Source of the DNA: Pseudomonas subflava
GTDB taxonomy: Bacteria; Pseudomonadota; Gammaproteobacteria; Pseudomonadales; Pseudomonadaceae
Direction of reading: 5' to 3'
DNA length: 64,000 nt
NCBI RefSeq assembly: GCF_023823685.1
Contig: NZ_JAMXBF010000006.1
Coordinates: forward strand, 186,001 to 250,000
Below the pieces are notes generated by a model, which saw only the letters and a list, made by a program, of their open reading frames with translations, was not told the origin of the DNA and searched no databases. Positions 34,287 to 49,674 of the stretch are shown here, piece after piece (within the stretch, counting starts at the first letter, position 1; each line of letters begins with the position of its first letter). A program made the translations under genes and the position numbers.

Positions 34287-34954
34287 ACAACGTCTTCCTC
34301 CTGCTGCTGTCACGCGAGGCGCGCCTGCTGTTCCGCCGTCCGGCCGAGCTGGCCAACCCGCTGGTGTTCTTCGCCATCGTCATCGCGCTGTTTCCGCTGG
34401 CCGTCGGCCCCGAGACCAATCTGTTACAGACCTTGTCGCCCGGGCTGATCTGGGTCGCGGCGCTGCTGGCCGTGCTGCTCTCGCTGGACGGGCTGTTCCG
34501 CAGCGATTTCGAGGACGGCTCGCTGGAGCAGTGGGTCCTTTCGTCGCACCCGCTGCCCCTTCTGGTCCTGGCCAAGGTGCTGGCACACTGGCTGTTCTCG
34601 GGGCTGGCGCTGGTGCTGCTGGCGCCGCTGCTGGCGCTGATGCTCGGTCTGCCAGGGCGTTGCCTGCCGGTGCTGCTCGGCTCGCTGCTGCTCGGCACCC
34701 CGGTACTCAGCCTGCTCGGCGCAGTGGGCGCGGCGCTGACCGTCGGCCTCAAGCGCGGCGGGCTGCTGCTGGCGCTGTTGATTCTGCCGCTGTACATCCC
34801 GGTGCTGATACTCGGCACCGGGGCGCTGCAGGCGGCCCTGCAAGGATTGCCGGCGGCCGGTCACCTGTTGTGGCTGGCCAGCCTGACCGCCCTGGCGGTC
34901 ACCCTGACACCCTTTGCAATTGGCGCCGGACTGCGAATCAGTGTCGGCGAATAA
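34283..34954 (+). CDS. ccmB: CcmB, heme exporter membrane subunit
   Basis: A 223-residue protein with six predicted transmembrane helices, including [16 protein letters not shown] and [19 protein letters not shown], the conserved CcmB segment. ATG at 34283 overlaps the ccmA stop. It partners CcmA in the ABC complex. Confidence 0.95.
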   Translation: MNNVFLLLLSREARLLFRRPAELANPLVFFAIVIALFPLAVGPETNLLQTLSPGLIWVAALLAVLLSLDGLFRSDFEDGSLEQWVLSSHPLPLLVLAKVLAHWLFSGLALVLLAPLLALMLGLPGRCLPVLLGSLLLGTPVLSLLGAVGAALTVGLKRGGLLLALLILPLYIPVLILGTGALQAALQGLPAAGHLLWLASLTALAVTLTPFAIGAGLRISVGE

Positions 34955-34970
34955 CTAAAGAGTCACCGTG

Positions 34971-35726
34971 ATGAGATGGACCTGGTTTCACCAGTGGGGT
35001 TCGCCCAAGTGGTTCTATGAGCGCAGCGGCCGCTGGCTGCCGTGGCTGACCGCGGCTGCCGTCGTGCTGCTGGCCGTTGGCATCGTCTGGGGCCTGGCCT
35101 TCGCGCCGCCCGAGAAGTATCAGGGCAACAGCTACCGGATCATCTACATCCACGTGCCGGCGGCGTTCCTCGCCCAGTCCTGCTACCTGCTGATGGCGGT
35201 GGCCGGCCTGGTCGGTCTGGTGTGGAAGATGAAGCTGGCCGATGTGGCGCTGCAGCAGGCCGCGCCGATCGGCGCCTGGCTGTGCTTCGTCGCGCTGGTC
35301 ACTGGCGCCATCTGGGGCAAGCCGACCTGGGGCACCTACTGGGTGTGGGACGCGCGCCTGACCTCGATGCTGATCCTGCTGTTCCTCTACTTCGGCGTCA
35401 TCGCCCTGGGCAACGCCATCACCAACCGCGACAGCGCGGCCAAGGCCTGCGCCGTATTGGCGCTGGTCGGTGCGGTGAATATCCCGATCATCCAGAAGTC
35501 GGTGGAGTGGTGGAATACCCTGCACCAGCCGGCCACCTTCAAGGTCACCGGCAAGGCCAGCATGAACGCCGAGATGTGGCTGCCGCTGCTGCTCTGCGTA
35601 CTCGGCTTCTACTGCTTCCTCGGCGCGGTGCTGCTCTATCGCATGCGCACCGAAGTGCTCAAGCGCGAGGCCCGCAGCAGCTGGGTGAAGGCCGAGGTCG
35701 GTCGTCTGGTGGAGGGCAGGGCATGA
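34971..35726 (+). CDS. ccmC: CcmC, heme handling protein for CcmE
   Basis: A 251-residue protein with six transmembrane helices. The periplasmic tryptophan-rich WWD motif is [19 protein letters not shown] conserved histidine lies in [10 protein letters not shown]. CcmC attaches heme to CcmE. GTG at 34968 directly before the ATG is an alternative start adding one residue. Confidence 0.95.
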   Translation: MRWTWFHQWGSPKWFYERSGRWLPWLTAAAVVLLAVGIVWGLAFAPPEKYQGNSYRIIYIHVPAAFLAQSCYLLMAVAGLVGLVWKMKLADVALQQAAPIGAWLCFVALVTGAIWGKPTWGTYWVWDARLTSMLILLFLYFGVIALGNAITNRDSAAKACAVLALVGAVNIPIIQKSVEWWNTLHQPATFKVTGKASMNAEMWLPLLLCVLGFYCFLGAVLLYRMRTEVLKREARSSWVKAEVGRLVEGRA

Positions 35727-35914
35727 GCTTCGCCTCCTTCTCCGAATTCCTCGCCATGGGCAGCCATGGCGTCTACGTGTGGTCGGCCTACGGCATCAGC
35801 CTGGCGGTACTGGTCCTCAACGTCGCGTTGCCGATCCTAGCGCGCCGGCGTTACCTGCAAGACGAGGCGCGCCGTCTGCGCCGGGAGAAGCCCCTCCAGG
35901 AGAAAGAAAGTTGA
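35723..35914 (+). CDS. ccmD: CcmD, small heme export accessory protein
   Basis: A 63-residue protein with one transmembrane helix ([20 protein letters not shown]) and a basic cytoplasmic tail ([17 protein letters not shown]), standard for CcmD. It stabilises the CcmABC-CcmE complex. It overlaps ccmC and ccmE by 4 bases each. Confidence 0.92.
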   Translation: MSFASFSEFLAMGSHGVYVWSAYGISLAVLVLNVALPILARRRYLQDEARRLRREKPLQEKES

Positions 35915-36366
35915 ACGCGGTCCGCAAGAAACGCCTGTACATCGTCCTGGCCATCCTGGTCGGCGTCTCCGCCGCCGTGGCCCTGGCCCTCAGCGCGCTG
36001 CAGGAGAACATCAACCTGTTCTACACCCCGACCCAGATCGCCAATGGCGAGGCGCCCAAGGATACCCGCATCCGTGCCGGTGGCATGGTCGCCAAGGGCT
36101 CGGTCAAGCGCTCCGCCGATTCGTTGGACGTCGAGTTCGTGGTCACCGACTTCGCCAAGAACGTGACCATCCGCTACCGCGGCATCCTGCCGGACCTGTT
36201 CCGCGAGGAGCAGGGCATCGTCGCCCTCGGCAAGCTGAATGACCAAGGCGTGCTGGTCGCCGACGAGGTGCTGGCCAAGCACGACGAGAACTACATGCCG
36301 CCGGAAGTCACCAAGGCGCTCAAAGAGAGCGGAAAACTGCCGGCCGATGGCGAGGCACAGCAATGA
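35911..36366 (+). CDS. ccmE: CcmE, periplasmic heme chaperone
   Basis: A 151-residue membrane-anchored chaperone that covalently carries heme. The heme-binding His124 and Tyr128 are in [13 protein letters not shown]. An N-terminal anchor helix ([20 protein letters not shown]) follows the MNAVRKKR start. The start codon is TTG at 35911, with AGGAGA upstream. It is fixed by the family N-terminus and by the 4-base overlap with ccmD. Confidence 0.94.
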   Translation: MNAVRKKRLYIVLAILVGVSAAVALALSALQENINLFYTPTQIANGEAPKDTRIRAGGMVAKGSVKRSADSLDVEFVVTDFAKNVTIRYRGILPDLFREEQGIVALGKLNDQGVLVADEVLAKHDENYMPPEVTKALKESGKLPADGEAQQ

Positions 36367-38351
36367 CCGCCGCGCTGATGATCCCCGAACTGGGCCACAT
36401 AGCCCTGATCCTCGCCCTGTGCCTGGCGCTGGTGCAGGCAACGCTGCCGCTGATCGGTGCCTGGCTCGGCGATCGCCAGTGGATGGGCCTGGCCCAGCCG
36501 GCGGCCTGGGGCCAGTTCGCCATGCTGGCCTTCGCCTTCGCCTGCCTGACCTGGGCGTTCATGGCCGACGACTTCTCCGTGGCCTACGTGGCCAGCAACT
36601 CCAACAGCGCGCTGCCCTGGTACTACAAGTTCAGCGCCGTGTGGGGCGCGCACGAGGGCTCGCTGCTGCTGTGGGCGCTGATTCTCGCCGGCTGGACCTT
36701 CGCCGTAGCGATCTTCTCGCGCCAGCTGCCGGACGTGATGCTGGCCCGGGTGCTGGCCGTGATGGGCATGATCAGCGTCGGCTTCCTGCTGTTCCTGATC
36801 GTCACCTCCAACCCGTTCGAGCGGTTGCTGGTCAACACGCCGATGGACGGCCGCGACCTCAATCCGCTGCTGCAGGACTTCGGCCTGATCGTCCATCCGC
36901 CGATGCTCTACATGGGCTACGTCGGCTTCTCGGTGGCCTTCGCCTTCGCCATCGCCGCTCTGCTCGGCGGCAAGCTGGATGCCGCCTGGGCGCGCTGGTC
37001 GCGGCCGTGGACCATCATCGCCTGGGCCTTCCTCGGCGTCGGCATCGCCCTGGGCTCCTGGTGGGCCTACTACGAACTGGGCTGGGGCGGCTGGTGGTTC
37101 TGGGACCCGGTGGAGAACGCCTCCTTCATGCCCTGGCTGGTCGGCACGGCGCTGATCCACTCGCTGGCCGTCACCGAGAAGCGCGGCGTGTTCAAGAGCT
37201 GGACCGTGCTGCTGGCCATCGCCGCGTTCTCCCTCAGCCTGCTCGGTACTTTCCTGGTCCGCTCCGGCGTGCTGACCTCGGTGCATGCCTTCGCCAACGA
37301 CCCGGAGCGCGGCGTGTTCATCCTGGTGTTCCTGCTGGTCGTGGTCGGCAGCTCGCTGGCGCTGTTCGCCCTGCGTGCGCCGGTGGTCAAGAGCCAGGTG
37401 GGCTTCGCCCTGTGGTCGCGCGAGACCTTCCTGCTGGCCAACAACCTGGTGCTGGTGGTGGCCGCCTCGATGATCCTGCTCGGCACCCTCTACCCGCTGG
37501 TGCTGGACGCGCTGACCGGCGCCAAGCTGTCGGTCGGCCCGCCTTACTTCAATGCCCTGTTTGTGCCGCTGATGGCGCTGCTGATGCTGGTCCTGGCGGT
37601 CGGCGTACTGGTGCGCTGGAAGGACACTCCGGTGAAGTGGCTGACCGGCATGCTCACCCCGGTGCTGATCGGCGCCGCGGTGCTCGGCTTCCTCGCCAGC
37701 TGGGCCTTCGGCGACTTCCACTGGAGCGTGCTGGCGGTGTTCCTGCTGGCCTTCTGGGTGTTGCTGGCGGGCGTGCGCGACCTGCTCGACAAGTGCCGCC
37801 ACAAGGGCCTACTCAAGGGCGTTCGCAGCCTCTCCAGCAGCTACTGGGGCATGCAGCTGGCGCACCTGGGCATTGCCGCCTGCGCCGTTGGTGTGGTGCT
37901 GGTCAGCCATGGCAGCGCCGAGCGCGACCTGCGGCTGGCGCCGGGCGAGTCGCTGGAACTCGGTGGCTACCGTTTCGTCTTCGAGGGCGCGGAGCACTTC
38001 GAAGGGCCGAACTTCACCTCGGACAAGGGCACCGTGCGCGTGCTGGACGAGGGCGAGGAGATCGCCGTGCTGCACCCGGAGAAGCGCCTGTACACCGTGC
38101 AGCAGATGCCGATGACCGAGGCGGGCATCGATGCCGGCTTCACCCGCGATCTCTACGTTGCCCTCGGTGAGCCGCTGGAGGATGGCGCCTGGGCCGTGCG
38201 CGTGCACATCAAGCCCTACGTACGCTGGATCTGGCTGGGCGGCCTGATGATGGGCCTCGGCGGCCTGCTGGCGGCGCTCGACCCGCGCTACCGGGTCAAG
38301 GTGCGCACCCGTGTGCGTGATGTGCTGGGCATGAAGGAGGCCACCGCATGA
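36363..38351 (+). CDS. ccmF: CcmF, cytochrome c heme lyase subunit
   Basis: A 662-residue polytopic membrane protein. The WWD heme-binding motif is [19 protein letters not shown]. Conserved periplasmic histidines lie near [13 protein letters not shown] and [12 protein letters not shown]. CcmF with CcmH and CcmI ligates heme to apocytochrome c. It overlaps ccmE and ccmG by 4 bases each, suggesting a tightly coupled operon. Confidence 0.96.
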   Translation: MTAALMIPELGHIALILALCLALVQATLPLIGAWLGDRQWMGLAQPAAWGQFAMLAFAFACLTWAFMADDFSVAYVASNSNSALPWYYKFSAVWGAHEGSLLLWALILAGWTFAVAIFSRQLPDVMLARVLAVMGMISVGFLLFLIVTSNPFERLLVNTPMDGRDLNPLLQDFGLIVHPPMLYMGYVGFSVAFAFAIAALLGGKLDAAWARWSRPWTIIAWAFLGVGIALGSWWAYYELGWGGWWFWDPVENASFMPWLVGTALIHSLAVTEKRGVFKSWTVLLAIAAFSLSLLGTFLVRSGVLTSVHAFANDPERGVFILVFLLVVVGSSLALFALRAPVVKSQVGFALWSRETFLLANNLVLVVAASMILLGTLYPLVLDALTGAKLSVGPPYFNALFVPLMALLMLVLAVGVLVRWKDTPVKWLTGMLTPVLIGAAVLGFLASWAFGDFHWSVLAVFLLAFWVLLAGVRDLLDKCRHKGLLKGVRSLSSSYWGMQLAHLGIAACAVGVVLVSHGSAERDLRLAPGESLELGGYRFVFEGAEHFEGPNFTSDKGTVRVLDEGEEIAVLHPEKRLYTVQQMPMTEAGIDAGFTRDLYVALGEPLEDGAWAVRVHIKPYVRWIWLGGLMMGLGGLLAALDPRYRVKVRTRVRDVLGMKEATA

Positions 38352-38881
38352 AGCGCCTGATCCTGTTGCTGCCGCTGGCGCTGTTCCTCGGCGTGGCGGT
38401 GTTTCTGTACCGCGGCCTGTTCCTCAACCCGCAGGAGCTGCCCTCGGCACTGATCGACAAGCCGCTGCCGGCCTTCAGCCTATCGGACCTGAAGAACGAG
38501 CAGCGCCTGGTCACCGAGAAGGACCTCGAGGGCCCGGCCCTGGTCAATGTCTGGGCCACCTGGTGCCCGACCTGCAAGGCCGAGCACCAGATGCTCAATC
38601 GCCTGGCCCAGGCCGGCGTGATCATCCACGGGGTCAACTACAAGGACGACGGCGAGGCCGCGCGCAAGTGGCTCAAGGACTACCTCGATCCCTATCAGGT
38701 CAACATCGCCGATCCCAAGGGATCGCTGGGCATCAACCTGGGCGTCTACGGCGCGCCCGAGACCTTCCTGATCGACGCCCAGGGCATCATCCGCCACAAG
38801 TACGTCGGCGCCATCGACGAGCGTGTCTGGCGCGAGGAACTGGCGCCGCGCTACCAGGCACTGCTGGAGGACGGTCAGTGA
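38348..38881 (+). CDS. ccmG: CcmG (DsbE), thiol-disulfide oxidoreductase
   Basis: A 177-residue thioredoxin-fold protein anchored by an N-terminal helix (LILLLPLALFLGVAVFLYRG). The active site WCPTC has Cys73 and Cys76. It reduces the CxxCH thiols of apocytochrome c. The GVYGAPETFLID segment carries the cis-proline motif of CcmG. Confidence 0.95.
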   Translation: MKRLILLLPLALFLGVAVFLYRGLFLNPQELPSALIDKPLPAFSLSDLKNEQRLVTEKDLEGPALVNVWATWCPTCKAEHQMLNRLAQAGVIIHGVNYKDDGEAARKWLKDYLDPYQVNIADPKGSLGINLGVYGAPETFLIDAQGIIRHKYVGAIDERVWREELAPRYQALLEDGQ

Positions 38882-39360
38882 GGCGCCTGCTGATCGCCTG
38901 CCTGCTGGGCCTGAGCCTGGTCGGCGCCGCCCGCGCCGCCATCGACACCTATCAGTTCAAGGACGAGGTCGAGCGCGAGCGCTTCCGCAGCCTCACCGAA
39001 GAGCTGCGTTGCCCCAAGTGCCAGAACCAGAACATCGCCGACTCCAACGCGCCGATCGCCACCGACCTGCGCCGCGAGATCTACCGCATGCTGGAGGAGG
39101 GCCGGAGCGACAGGGAAATCGTCGATTTTCTGGTCATGCGCTACGGCGACTTCGTGATGTACAAACCGCCGCTGGACAGCCGCACCTGGCTGCTCTGGTA
39201 TGGGCCGTTCGGCCTGCTGGGCCTGGGCGCCATCGCCCTTTGCGTGCTGGTGCTGCGCCGCCGCAAGGTCGAAAAGGCGCCCGAGCGGGTGGCCCTGAGC
39301 GCCGCCGAACATGAGCGCCTCAACGCGCTGCTGAAAGAAACCCGGGATACCCAAGACTGA
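38878..39360 (+). CDS. ccmH: CcmH, apocytochrome thioreductase subunit
   Basis: A 160-residue protein with a signal peptide ([17 protein letters not shown]) and the motif [19 protein letters not shown] holding Cys45 and Cys48. A C-terminal transmembrane helix follows ([20 protein letters not shown]). The start is GTG at 38878, inside the ccmG stop. It is shorter than E. coli CcmH because the TPR part is a separate gene, ccmI. Confidence 0.94.
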   Translation: MRRLLIACLLGLSLVGAARAAIDTYQFKDEVERERFRSLTEELRCPKCQNQNIADSNAPIATDLRREIYRMLEEGRSDREIVDFLVMRYGDFVMYKPPLDSRTWLLWYGPFGLLGLGAIALCVLVLRRRKVEKAPERVALSAAEHERLNALLKETRDTQD

Positions 39361-40556
39361 TGATCGAATTCTGGCTCGCCGTCGGCCTGTTGCTGCTGGT
39401 CGGCACGGCTTTTCTGCTGATCCCGCTGCTGCGCGGCCGTCGCGCCCAGGCCGAGGAAGACCGCACCGCGCTCAACGTCGCGCTGTACCAAGAGCGCCTC
39501 GCCGAGCTCACCGCCCAGCGTGACGCCGGCACCCTCACCGCCGCGCAGTTCGAAGCCGGTCAGGCCGAGGCCGCGCGCGAGCTGCTGGCCGACACCGAGG
39601 GCGCAGGCACTGGCCGCGGCCATCGCCTGGGCCGCGCCTTGCCGCTGCTGATCGCCCTGGCCGTGCCGGGCCTGGCCTTCGGCCTGTATTGGCACTGGGG
39701 CGCCAGTCAGGAGCTGACGGCCCTGCAGGAGCAGCCGAGCATGGACCAGATGACCGCGCGCCTGGAGCAGGCAGTCAAGGACAACCCCGAGTCTGCCGAG
39801 GCCTGGTACTTCCTGGCGCGCCTGTACATGGGCGAGGGCCGCGCCGCCGAGGCGGCCAAAGCCTACGAGCAGGCCGTGCGCGTGGCCGGGCGTCAGCCCG
39901 AGCTGCTCGGCCAGTGGGCCCAGGCGCTGTATTTCGTCAAGGGCAAGCAGTGGGATCAGGAACTGCAGGCGCTGACCGACGAGGCGCTGAAGCTGGATGC
40001 CGGCGAGGTGACCAGCCTCGGCCTGCTCGGCATCGCCGCCTTCGAGGACGAGCGCTTCGCCGACGCCGCCAGCTACTGGCAGCGCCTGCTGGAGCAGATG
40101 CCGGCGGACGATCCGTCGCGCGCCTCGATCCAGGTCGGCATCGACAAGGCCCGCGAGCAGCTGCAGGCCAGCGGCCAGCCGGCCCCTGAAGAGCTGGTCA
40201 ACAAGTCCATGGCGGTGATCAGCGTCAGCGTCGACCTGGCCCCGGAACTCAAGGCCAAGGTGCAGCCGGGCGACGCGGTGTTCATCTTCGCCCGCGCTGC
40301 CTCAGGCCCGCCCATGCCGCTGGCGGTCAAGCGCCTGACCGTGGCCGACCTGCCGGCGAAGGTCGAGCTGAGCGATAAGGATGCGATGATGGAGCAGCTC
40401 AAGCTCTCCAGCTTCGCCGAGGTGCAGCTGGTTGCGCGCATCTCGCGCAGCGGCGTGGCCACCCAGGGTGAGTGGGTCGGCCGCGGCCAGCCGATTCCCA
40501 GCAGCACCCGCGAACCCCAGCAACTGTTGATCGACAGCCCGGAGCAGGCGCAATGA
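39360..40556 (+). CDS. ccmI: CcmI (CycH), apocytochrome c chaperone
   Basis: A 398-residue protein with two transmembrane helices ([20 protein letters not shown] and [18 protein letters not shown]). A leucine-zipper-like loop lies between them. A periplasmic TPR domain follows (about 130-260, e.g. [20 protein letters not shown]) and then a C-terminal beta-rich domain. It presents the apocytochrome to CcmFH. Start and stop overlap ccmH and the following lipoprotein gene. Confidence 0.94.
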   Translation: MIEFWLAVGLLLLVGTAFLLIPLLRGRRAQAEEDRTALNVALYQERLAELTAQRDAGTLTAAQFEAGQAEAARELLADTEGAGTGRGHRLGRALPLLIALAVPGLAFGLYWHWGASQELTALQEQPSMDQMTARLEQAVKDNPESAEAWYFLARLYMGEGRAAEAAKAYEQAVRVAGRQPELLGQWAQALYFVKGKQWDQELQALTDEALKLDAGEVTSLGLLGIAAFEDERFADAASYWQRLLEQMPADDPSRASIQVGIDKAREQLQASGQPAPEELVNKSMAVISVSVDLAPELKAKVQPGDAVFIFARAASGPPMPLAVKRLTVADLPAKVELSDKDAMMEQLKLSSFAEVQLVARISRSGVATQGEWVGRGQPIPSSTREPQQLLIDSPEQAQ

Positions 40557-40876
40557 ACAAGGCATGTCTTTCCCTGACCCTGCTGCTCGCCCTGAGCGGC
40601 TGCGCCCTGCAACCGGGCGTCACGTCCAAGGACGACGCCCCCGCGCAGAAGCAGCAGAGCCACCCGCGCTACGCGCCGCCGCCCGGCGGCAATGCCTACT
40701 GGGACCCGGCGCTGGGCGTATACGTGATCCAGGGCGCCGACAAGCTGTACTACCGCGAGCGCGTGTATTACCGCTGGAGCCGCGGCTGGACCTGGGCCAG
40801 CAGCCCCAACGGCCCGTGGCAGCCCACCGACAGCAGCGGCGTGCCGGCTGGGCTCGGTCGGACCATCGCCGACTAA
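40553..40876 (+). CDS. Small lipoprotein, unknown function
   Basis: A 107-residue protein with a lipoprotein signal ([17 protein letters not shown]; lipid on Cys17). The body is rich in Tyr, Trp and Pro ([37 protein letters not shown]). It overlaps the ccmI stop by 4 bases, so it is translated from the ccm operon. I do not recognise a named family. A role near cytochrome biogenesis is only a positional inference. Confidence 0.8.
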   Translation: MNKACLSLTLLLALSGCALQPGVTSKDDAPAQKQQSHPRYAPPPGGNAYWDPALGVYVIQGADKLYYRERVYYRWSRGWTWASSPNGPWQPTDSSGVPAGLGRTIAD

Positions 40877-40905
40877 GAACCATCCCGTATCTCTTGATCG
40901 TCGGC

Positions 40906-41070
40906 CATGCGGCGTTGAAATGGGGCGGGACGCGTAGTCTCGGACTGCTCATTTACACCTCGTAAAGTCGCCCGCGACTCCGAACGGTCCTCGCCCCACT
41001 GATTCGCTGGCGCTCACCCTTTGGGCCAGCCTAGCTGTTACTCCCGCTGGTCGTTGCGCCTTGCCTGGCT
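40906..41070. repeat. Dispersed intergenic repeat, copy A
   Basis: This non-coding stretch after the lipoprotein gene contains CATGCGGCGTTG (40906-40917), then CTCATTTACAC (40948-40958) and GTAAA (40962-40966). A second copy with the same order of motifs lies at 59454-59560. ATTTAC and GTAAA form a small inverted repeat in both. It sits between convergent genes and has no open frame of note. Confidence 0.55.
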
Positions 41071-41703
41071 CTAGCTCAAGAGATTCGGAATAGGTTCTAG
41101 AGCGGTCAGCGCAGCCTCCAGATTGCGCCGGGCCGGCTCCTCCCACAGGGCCGCCAGCGGCGCGTGCTGATAGAGCGCCGGTGTATCCAGCAGCTGGCGC
41201 AGCAGCCTGGCGCGGCCGGCGCGGAACAGCGGCTCCGGCACCCAGGCGTACTCGGTGCGCACCGCCGCCTCGTAGCCGGCATACGTCCGCTCATCCGTGG
41301 CCAGGATGGACAGGTCGATGTCCACCACCAGGGCAGCGTCGGCCTCCGCCGGCGCCTCCTGATGGCGGGTGGCGAGGATCATCTCGCGCAGCGCCGGTGC
41401 CCGTTCACCGAGCCCGGCGTCCTCCAGCCACTGGCAGGCGCGTTCGGCGCTGGCCGCCTCGTTGTCCTGGCGGCGAGTGTCGTAGATCAGATCGTGGGTC
41501 CACAGCGCCAGCTCCAACAGCGCGGCGTCCCCGGCCAAGTGGCGCCAGCGGTCCAGATGGCCCAGGCAGGCCTCGATATGGGCGCTCCCGTGGTAGTGGC
41601 GATCCGCTGCGGCATACGCGGCGCTCAGCTCGGCGAAGCAGCCCCTCGGCAGGGGGCCGCCGAGTGTCTGCCACAGGTCGTTCCAGCGTGTTTCCGAGAG
41701 CAT
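41071..41703 (-). CDS. Predicted HD-superfamily metal-dependent hydrolase
   Basis: A 210-residue protein with an HD-type metal site: His38 and His42 (RHYHGSAHIEACL), then the His70-Asp71 dyad (LALWTHDLIYD). These are spaced as in small uncharacterised HD phosphohydrolases. Substrate unknown. ATG at 41703 has a good GGAGAGG upstream; a 30-residue longer frame reaches back into the smc promoter region and is not favoured. Confidence 0.82.
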   Translation of the reverse strand: MLSETRWNDLWQTLGGPLPRGCFAELSAAYAAADRHYHGSAHIEACLGHLDRWRHLAGDAALLELALWTHDLIYDTRRQDNEAASAERACQWLEDAGLGERAPALREMILATRHQEAPAEADAALVVDIDLSILATDERTYAGYEAAVRTEYAWVPEPLFRAGRARLLRQLLDTPALYQHAPLAALWEEPARRNLEAALTALEPIPNLLS

Positions 41704-41757
41704 CCATGGCCTCTCCAGAATGGGGCGGACAGCATAGCGCGGCTGCGAAAAACCCTG

Positions 41758-41766
41758 TGATACACT
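41758..41766 (+). promoter_or_regulatory. Candidate extended -10 promoter for smc
   Basis: TG-A-TACACT (41758-41766) resembles an extended -10 element about 42 bases before the leader ORF. No convincing -35 is seen, so the call is tentative. Confidence 0.35.
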
Positions 41767-41807
41767 CGCGCGACTTCCCGTTTCGCCCCTCAATCACAAG
41801 GATTTCC

Positions 41808-41875
41808 ATGCACTCGATGGCAGCGGACAGCTATGTCCCGCGTGGCGCCGACCCGGTCTTCGCGCAGGCTCCGGC

Positions 41876-41885
<10 letters not shown>
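41808..41885 (+). CDS. Possible 25-residue leader peptide overlapping the smc start
   Basis: An ATG at 41808 preceded by AAGGAT opens a 25-codon frame (MHSMAADSYVPRGADPVFAQ and five more residues) whose TGA at 41883-41885 lies 10 bases inside smc. The smc ATG itself has no good ribosome site, so translation of this frame could deliver ribosomes to smc. Whether the peptide is made is unknown. Confidence 0.35.
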
Positions 41886-45364
<3,479 letters not shown>

Positions 45365-45436
45365 AACTTCAGGAAATGCCCGGCGACGGTGCACATTTAC
45401 CGTTCGTCGTGCTAGCTTAGGCCTCACTTTTATTAC

Positions 45437-45475
45437 ACGCGGATTTTACCTGTAGAAACATACAGTTATCCGCGT
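45437..45475. promoter_or_regulatory. Palindromic element with LexA-like core upstream of zipA-ligA
   Basis: The outer arms ACGCGGAT (45437-45444) and ATCCGCGT (45468-45475) are perfect inverses. Inside them CTGTAGAAACATACAG (45450-45465) fits the LexA pattern CTGT-N8-ACAG. It could be an SOS operator, another palindromic operator, or an RNA hairpin. Sequence alone does not decide. Confidence 0.4.
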
Positions 45476-45481
45476 TTCAAG

Positions 45482-45502
45482 AGGGCAGGAAGCCCTTGTT
45501 TT
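45482..45502 (+). terminator. Weak terminator-like hairpin before zipA
   Basis: AGGGC (45482-45486) pairs with GCCCT (45492-45496) around AGGAA and is followed by TGTTTTC and further T-rich sequence. The stem is short. It may end smc transcription or attenuate zipA. Confidence 0.45.
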
Positions 45503-45551
45503 CATTAGTTTTTCATTTTTCATCTTCATCGCTCAGGGGCTTGGGATTTAC

Positions 45552-46364
45552 ATGGAGCTGCGTTATTGGCTGATCGTCATCGGTGTCATCGTCATTGTCG
45601 GGATTCTGTTCGACGGCTGGCGGAGGATGCGGGGCGGCAGCGGTAAGTTGAAGTTCAAGCTGGACCACAGTTTCAGCAACCTTCCGGATGACGACTCCGA
45701 CCCGGATCTGCTCGGCCCGGCGCGGGTCATCGATCGCAAGCGCGAACCCGAATTCAACGAAGCGGACATGCCCACCGTCAGCGCCAGCGAGCTCAATCGC
45801 AAGCGCAACATCGAGCCGCGCCAGGGCGACCTGGCCCTGGATGCCGACGAGCCGGTCCCGACCCTGCTGACTCCGGTGGAGGAAGAGGACGACCTGGCCG
45901 ACATGAAGCCGAGCAAGGACCTGCCCCCGGTCGAGGAAGTGCTGGTGATCAACGTGATCGCCCGTGACGCGGACGGCTTCAAGGGCCCGGCACTGCTGCA
46001 GAACATTCTGGAAAGCGGCCTGCGCTTCGGCGAGATGGACATCTTCCACCGCCACGAGAGCATGGCCGGCAACGGCGAGGTGCTGTTCTCCATGGCCAAC
46101 GGCGTCAAGCCGGGCACCTTCGACCTGGACGACTTCGACCTGTTCTACACCCCGGCGGTGAGCTTCTTCCTCGGCCTGCCGGGCCCACGCCATCCCAAGC
46201 AGGCGTTCGACCTGATGATCGCCGCCGCGCGCAAGCTGGCCCACGAGCTGAACGGCGAGCTGAAGGACGACCAGCGCAGCGTGATGACCGCGCAGACCAT
46301 CGAACACTATCGCCAGCGCATCGTCGAATTCGAACGCAAGAAGCAGCTCGCCGGCAAACGCTGA
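45552..46364 (+). CDS. zipA: ZipA, cell division FtsZ-anchoring protein
   Basis: A 270-residue bitopic protein. The N-terminal transmembrane helix ([19 protein letters not shown]) is followed by a charged linker. The C-terminal ZipA domain is at about 130-265 ([60 protein letters not shown]). It tethers FtsZ to the membrane at the septum. It lies upstream of ligA, as in other gammaproteobacteria. Confidence 0.95.
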   Translation: MELRYWLIVIGVIVIVGILFDGWRRMRGGSGKLKFKLDHSFSNLPDDDSDPDLLGPARVIDRKREPEFNEADMPTVSASELNRKRNIEPRQGDLALDADEPVPTLLTPVEEEDDLADMKPSKDLPPVEEVLVINVIARDADGFKGPALLQNILESGLRFGEMDIFHRHESMAGNGEVLFSMANGVKPGTFDLDDFDLFYTPAVSFFLGLPGPRHPKQAFDLMIAAARKLAHELNGELKDDQRSVMTAQTIEHYRQRIVEFERKKQLAGKR

Positions 46365-46399
46365 TCGCTTTGCCGCATGCATCCCCAAGAGCAGCCTAG

Positions 46400-48802
<2,403 letters not shown>

Positions 48803-48808
48803 ACGGGA

Positions 48809-48830
48809 GGCCCCGGCGGACGCCGGGGCC
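48809..48830. terminator. Hairpin between convergent ligA and TRL lipoprotein genes
   Basis: A perfect 9-bp GC stem (48809-48817 with 48822-48830) and 4-nt loop lies between two convergent stops. There is no T-run, so bidirectional termination is inferred from position. Confidence 0.5.
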
Positions 48831-48838
48831 CGGCGCCA

Positions 48839-49147
48839 TCACTGGCCGGTGACGTTGACGCAGGTCTTGCCGTAGAAGGGGTAGAAGCCCTTGGTGTGGT
48901 AGTCCGCGCTGGCCACGGTGGAGATGTTGCCGTTGGCCTTGGCCGCTTCGATGGAAGCGTCGCCCTTGTTGACGAGACCGATGATGGTGGTGGCGCAGGC
49001 AGTGCCCTGCTTGCTGCCCTGGGCGGTGGTGGCGGTGATCGGGCCCTTCACGTCGGTGATCAGGCCGACGCCTACCGGGGACAGGCCGTTGGCGCAGCCG
49101 CTCAGCAGGGTGGCGAAGGCAGTGGCAGTCAGAATACGTTTCAGCAT
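48839..49147 (-). CDS. TRL-like lipoprotein
   Basis: A 102-residue protein with a lipoprotein signal (MLKRILTATAFATLLSGC, lipid on Cys18). The body is small and Gly/Thr-rich with GLITDVKGPITATT and GDASIEAAKANGNISTV, typical of the TRL (tRNA-associated locus) family. That family's function is not known to me. Despite the family name no tRNA gene lies nearby. The two later cysteines may be paired. Confidence 0.82.
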   Translation of the reverse strand: MLKRILTATAFATLLSGCANGLSPVGVGLITDVKGPITATTAQGSKQGTACATTIIGLVNKGDASIEAAKANGNISTVASADYHTKGFYPFYGKTCVNVTGQ

Positions 49148-49272
49148 TTTCTAGCATCCTTGGCTTTTAGTACGACCCGGCCCAATACCGGGCTGGCAGC
49201 GACCTTACTCAAGGATGCACTGCGGCACAAACGCGCGTGTCCGCAGCGTTGACTGGTTCAAATTCTGCCGAA

Positions 49273-49551
49273 TCAGTTCAGGCCGTCGACCAGCGCCTTG
49301 GCCGGCACCAGCTTGACCGCCTTCTTGGCGGCGATCTGAATCGCCTTGCCGGTGGCCGGGTTGCGGCCGGTTCGGGCCGGGCGCTCGCTGACCTTGAGTT
49401 TGCCGATGCCCGGCAGGCTGATCTCGCCGTCATTCTCCAGGGCATCCGCGACGATCTCGCCGAGTTGGGCGAGCAGGGCGCGCACGTCGCTCTTCTGCAG
49501 GTCGGTGGCTTCGGCGAGATCGGAAATCAGCTGCTCTTTGGTGATGGCCAT
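49273..49551 (-). CDS. HU-family DNA-binding protein
   Basis: A 92-residue nucleoid protein of the HU/IHF fold. It has the arm motif GRNPATGKAIQIAAKKAVKL and N-terminal MAITKEQLISDLAEATDLQK. It bends and compacts DNA. It is distinct from the main hupB type by sequence (arm motif and C-terminus VPAKALVDGLN). The start at 49551 is preferred; 49563 adds four residues without a better site. Confidence 0.92.
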   Translation of the reverse strand: MAITKEQLISDLAEATDLQKSDVRALLAQLGEIVADALENDGEISLPGIGKLKVSERPARTGRNPATGKAIQIAAKKAVKLVPAKALVDGLN

Positions 49552-49674
49552 GAGGCGCTCCATACGGGGGAAGGGGCCCAGCGGGTGGGCGTTACGGCCG
49601 GCACGCTACCACAAAGCGATGACGGATGAGGGCGGCTATGCTGGATCCATGATCACTGCGCTTCGGAGTCGACC

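Noticed and set aside
49607..49674. Possible sigma-28 promoter before the MCP gene (CAAA, then GGCGGCTAT after about 15 bases)
   Set aside because: The -10 part fits GCCGATAA poorly, so FliA control cannot be claimed.
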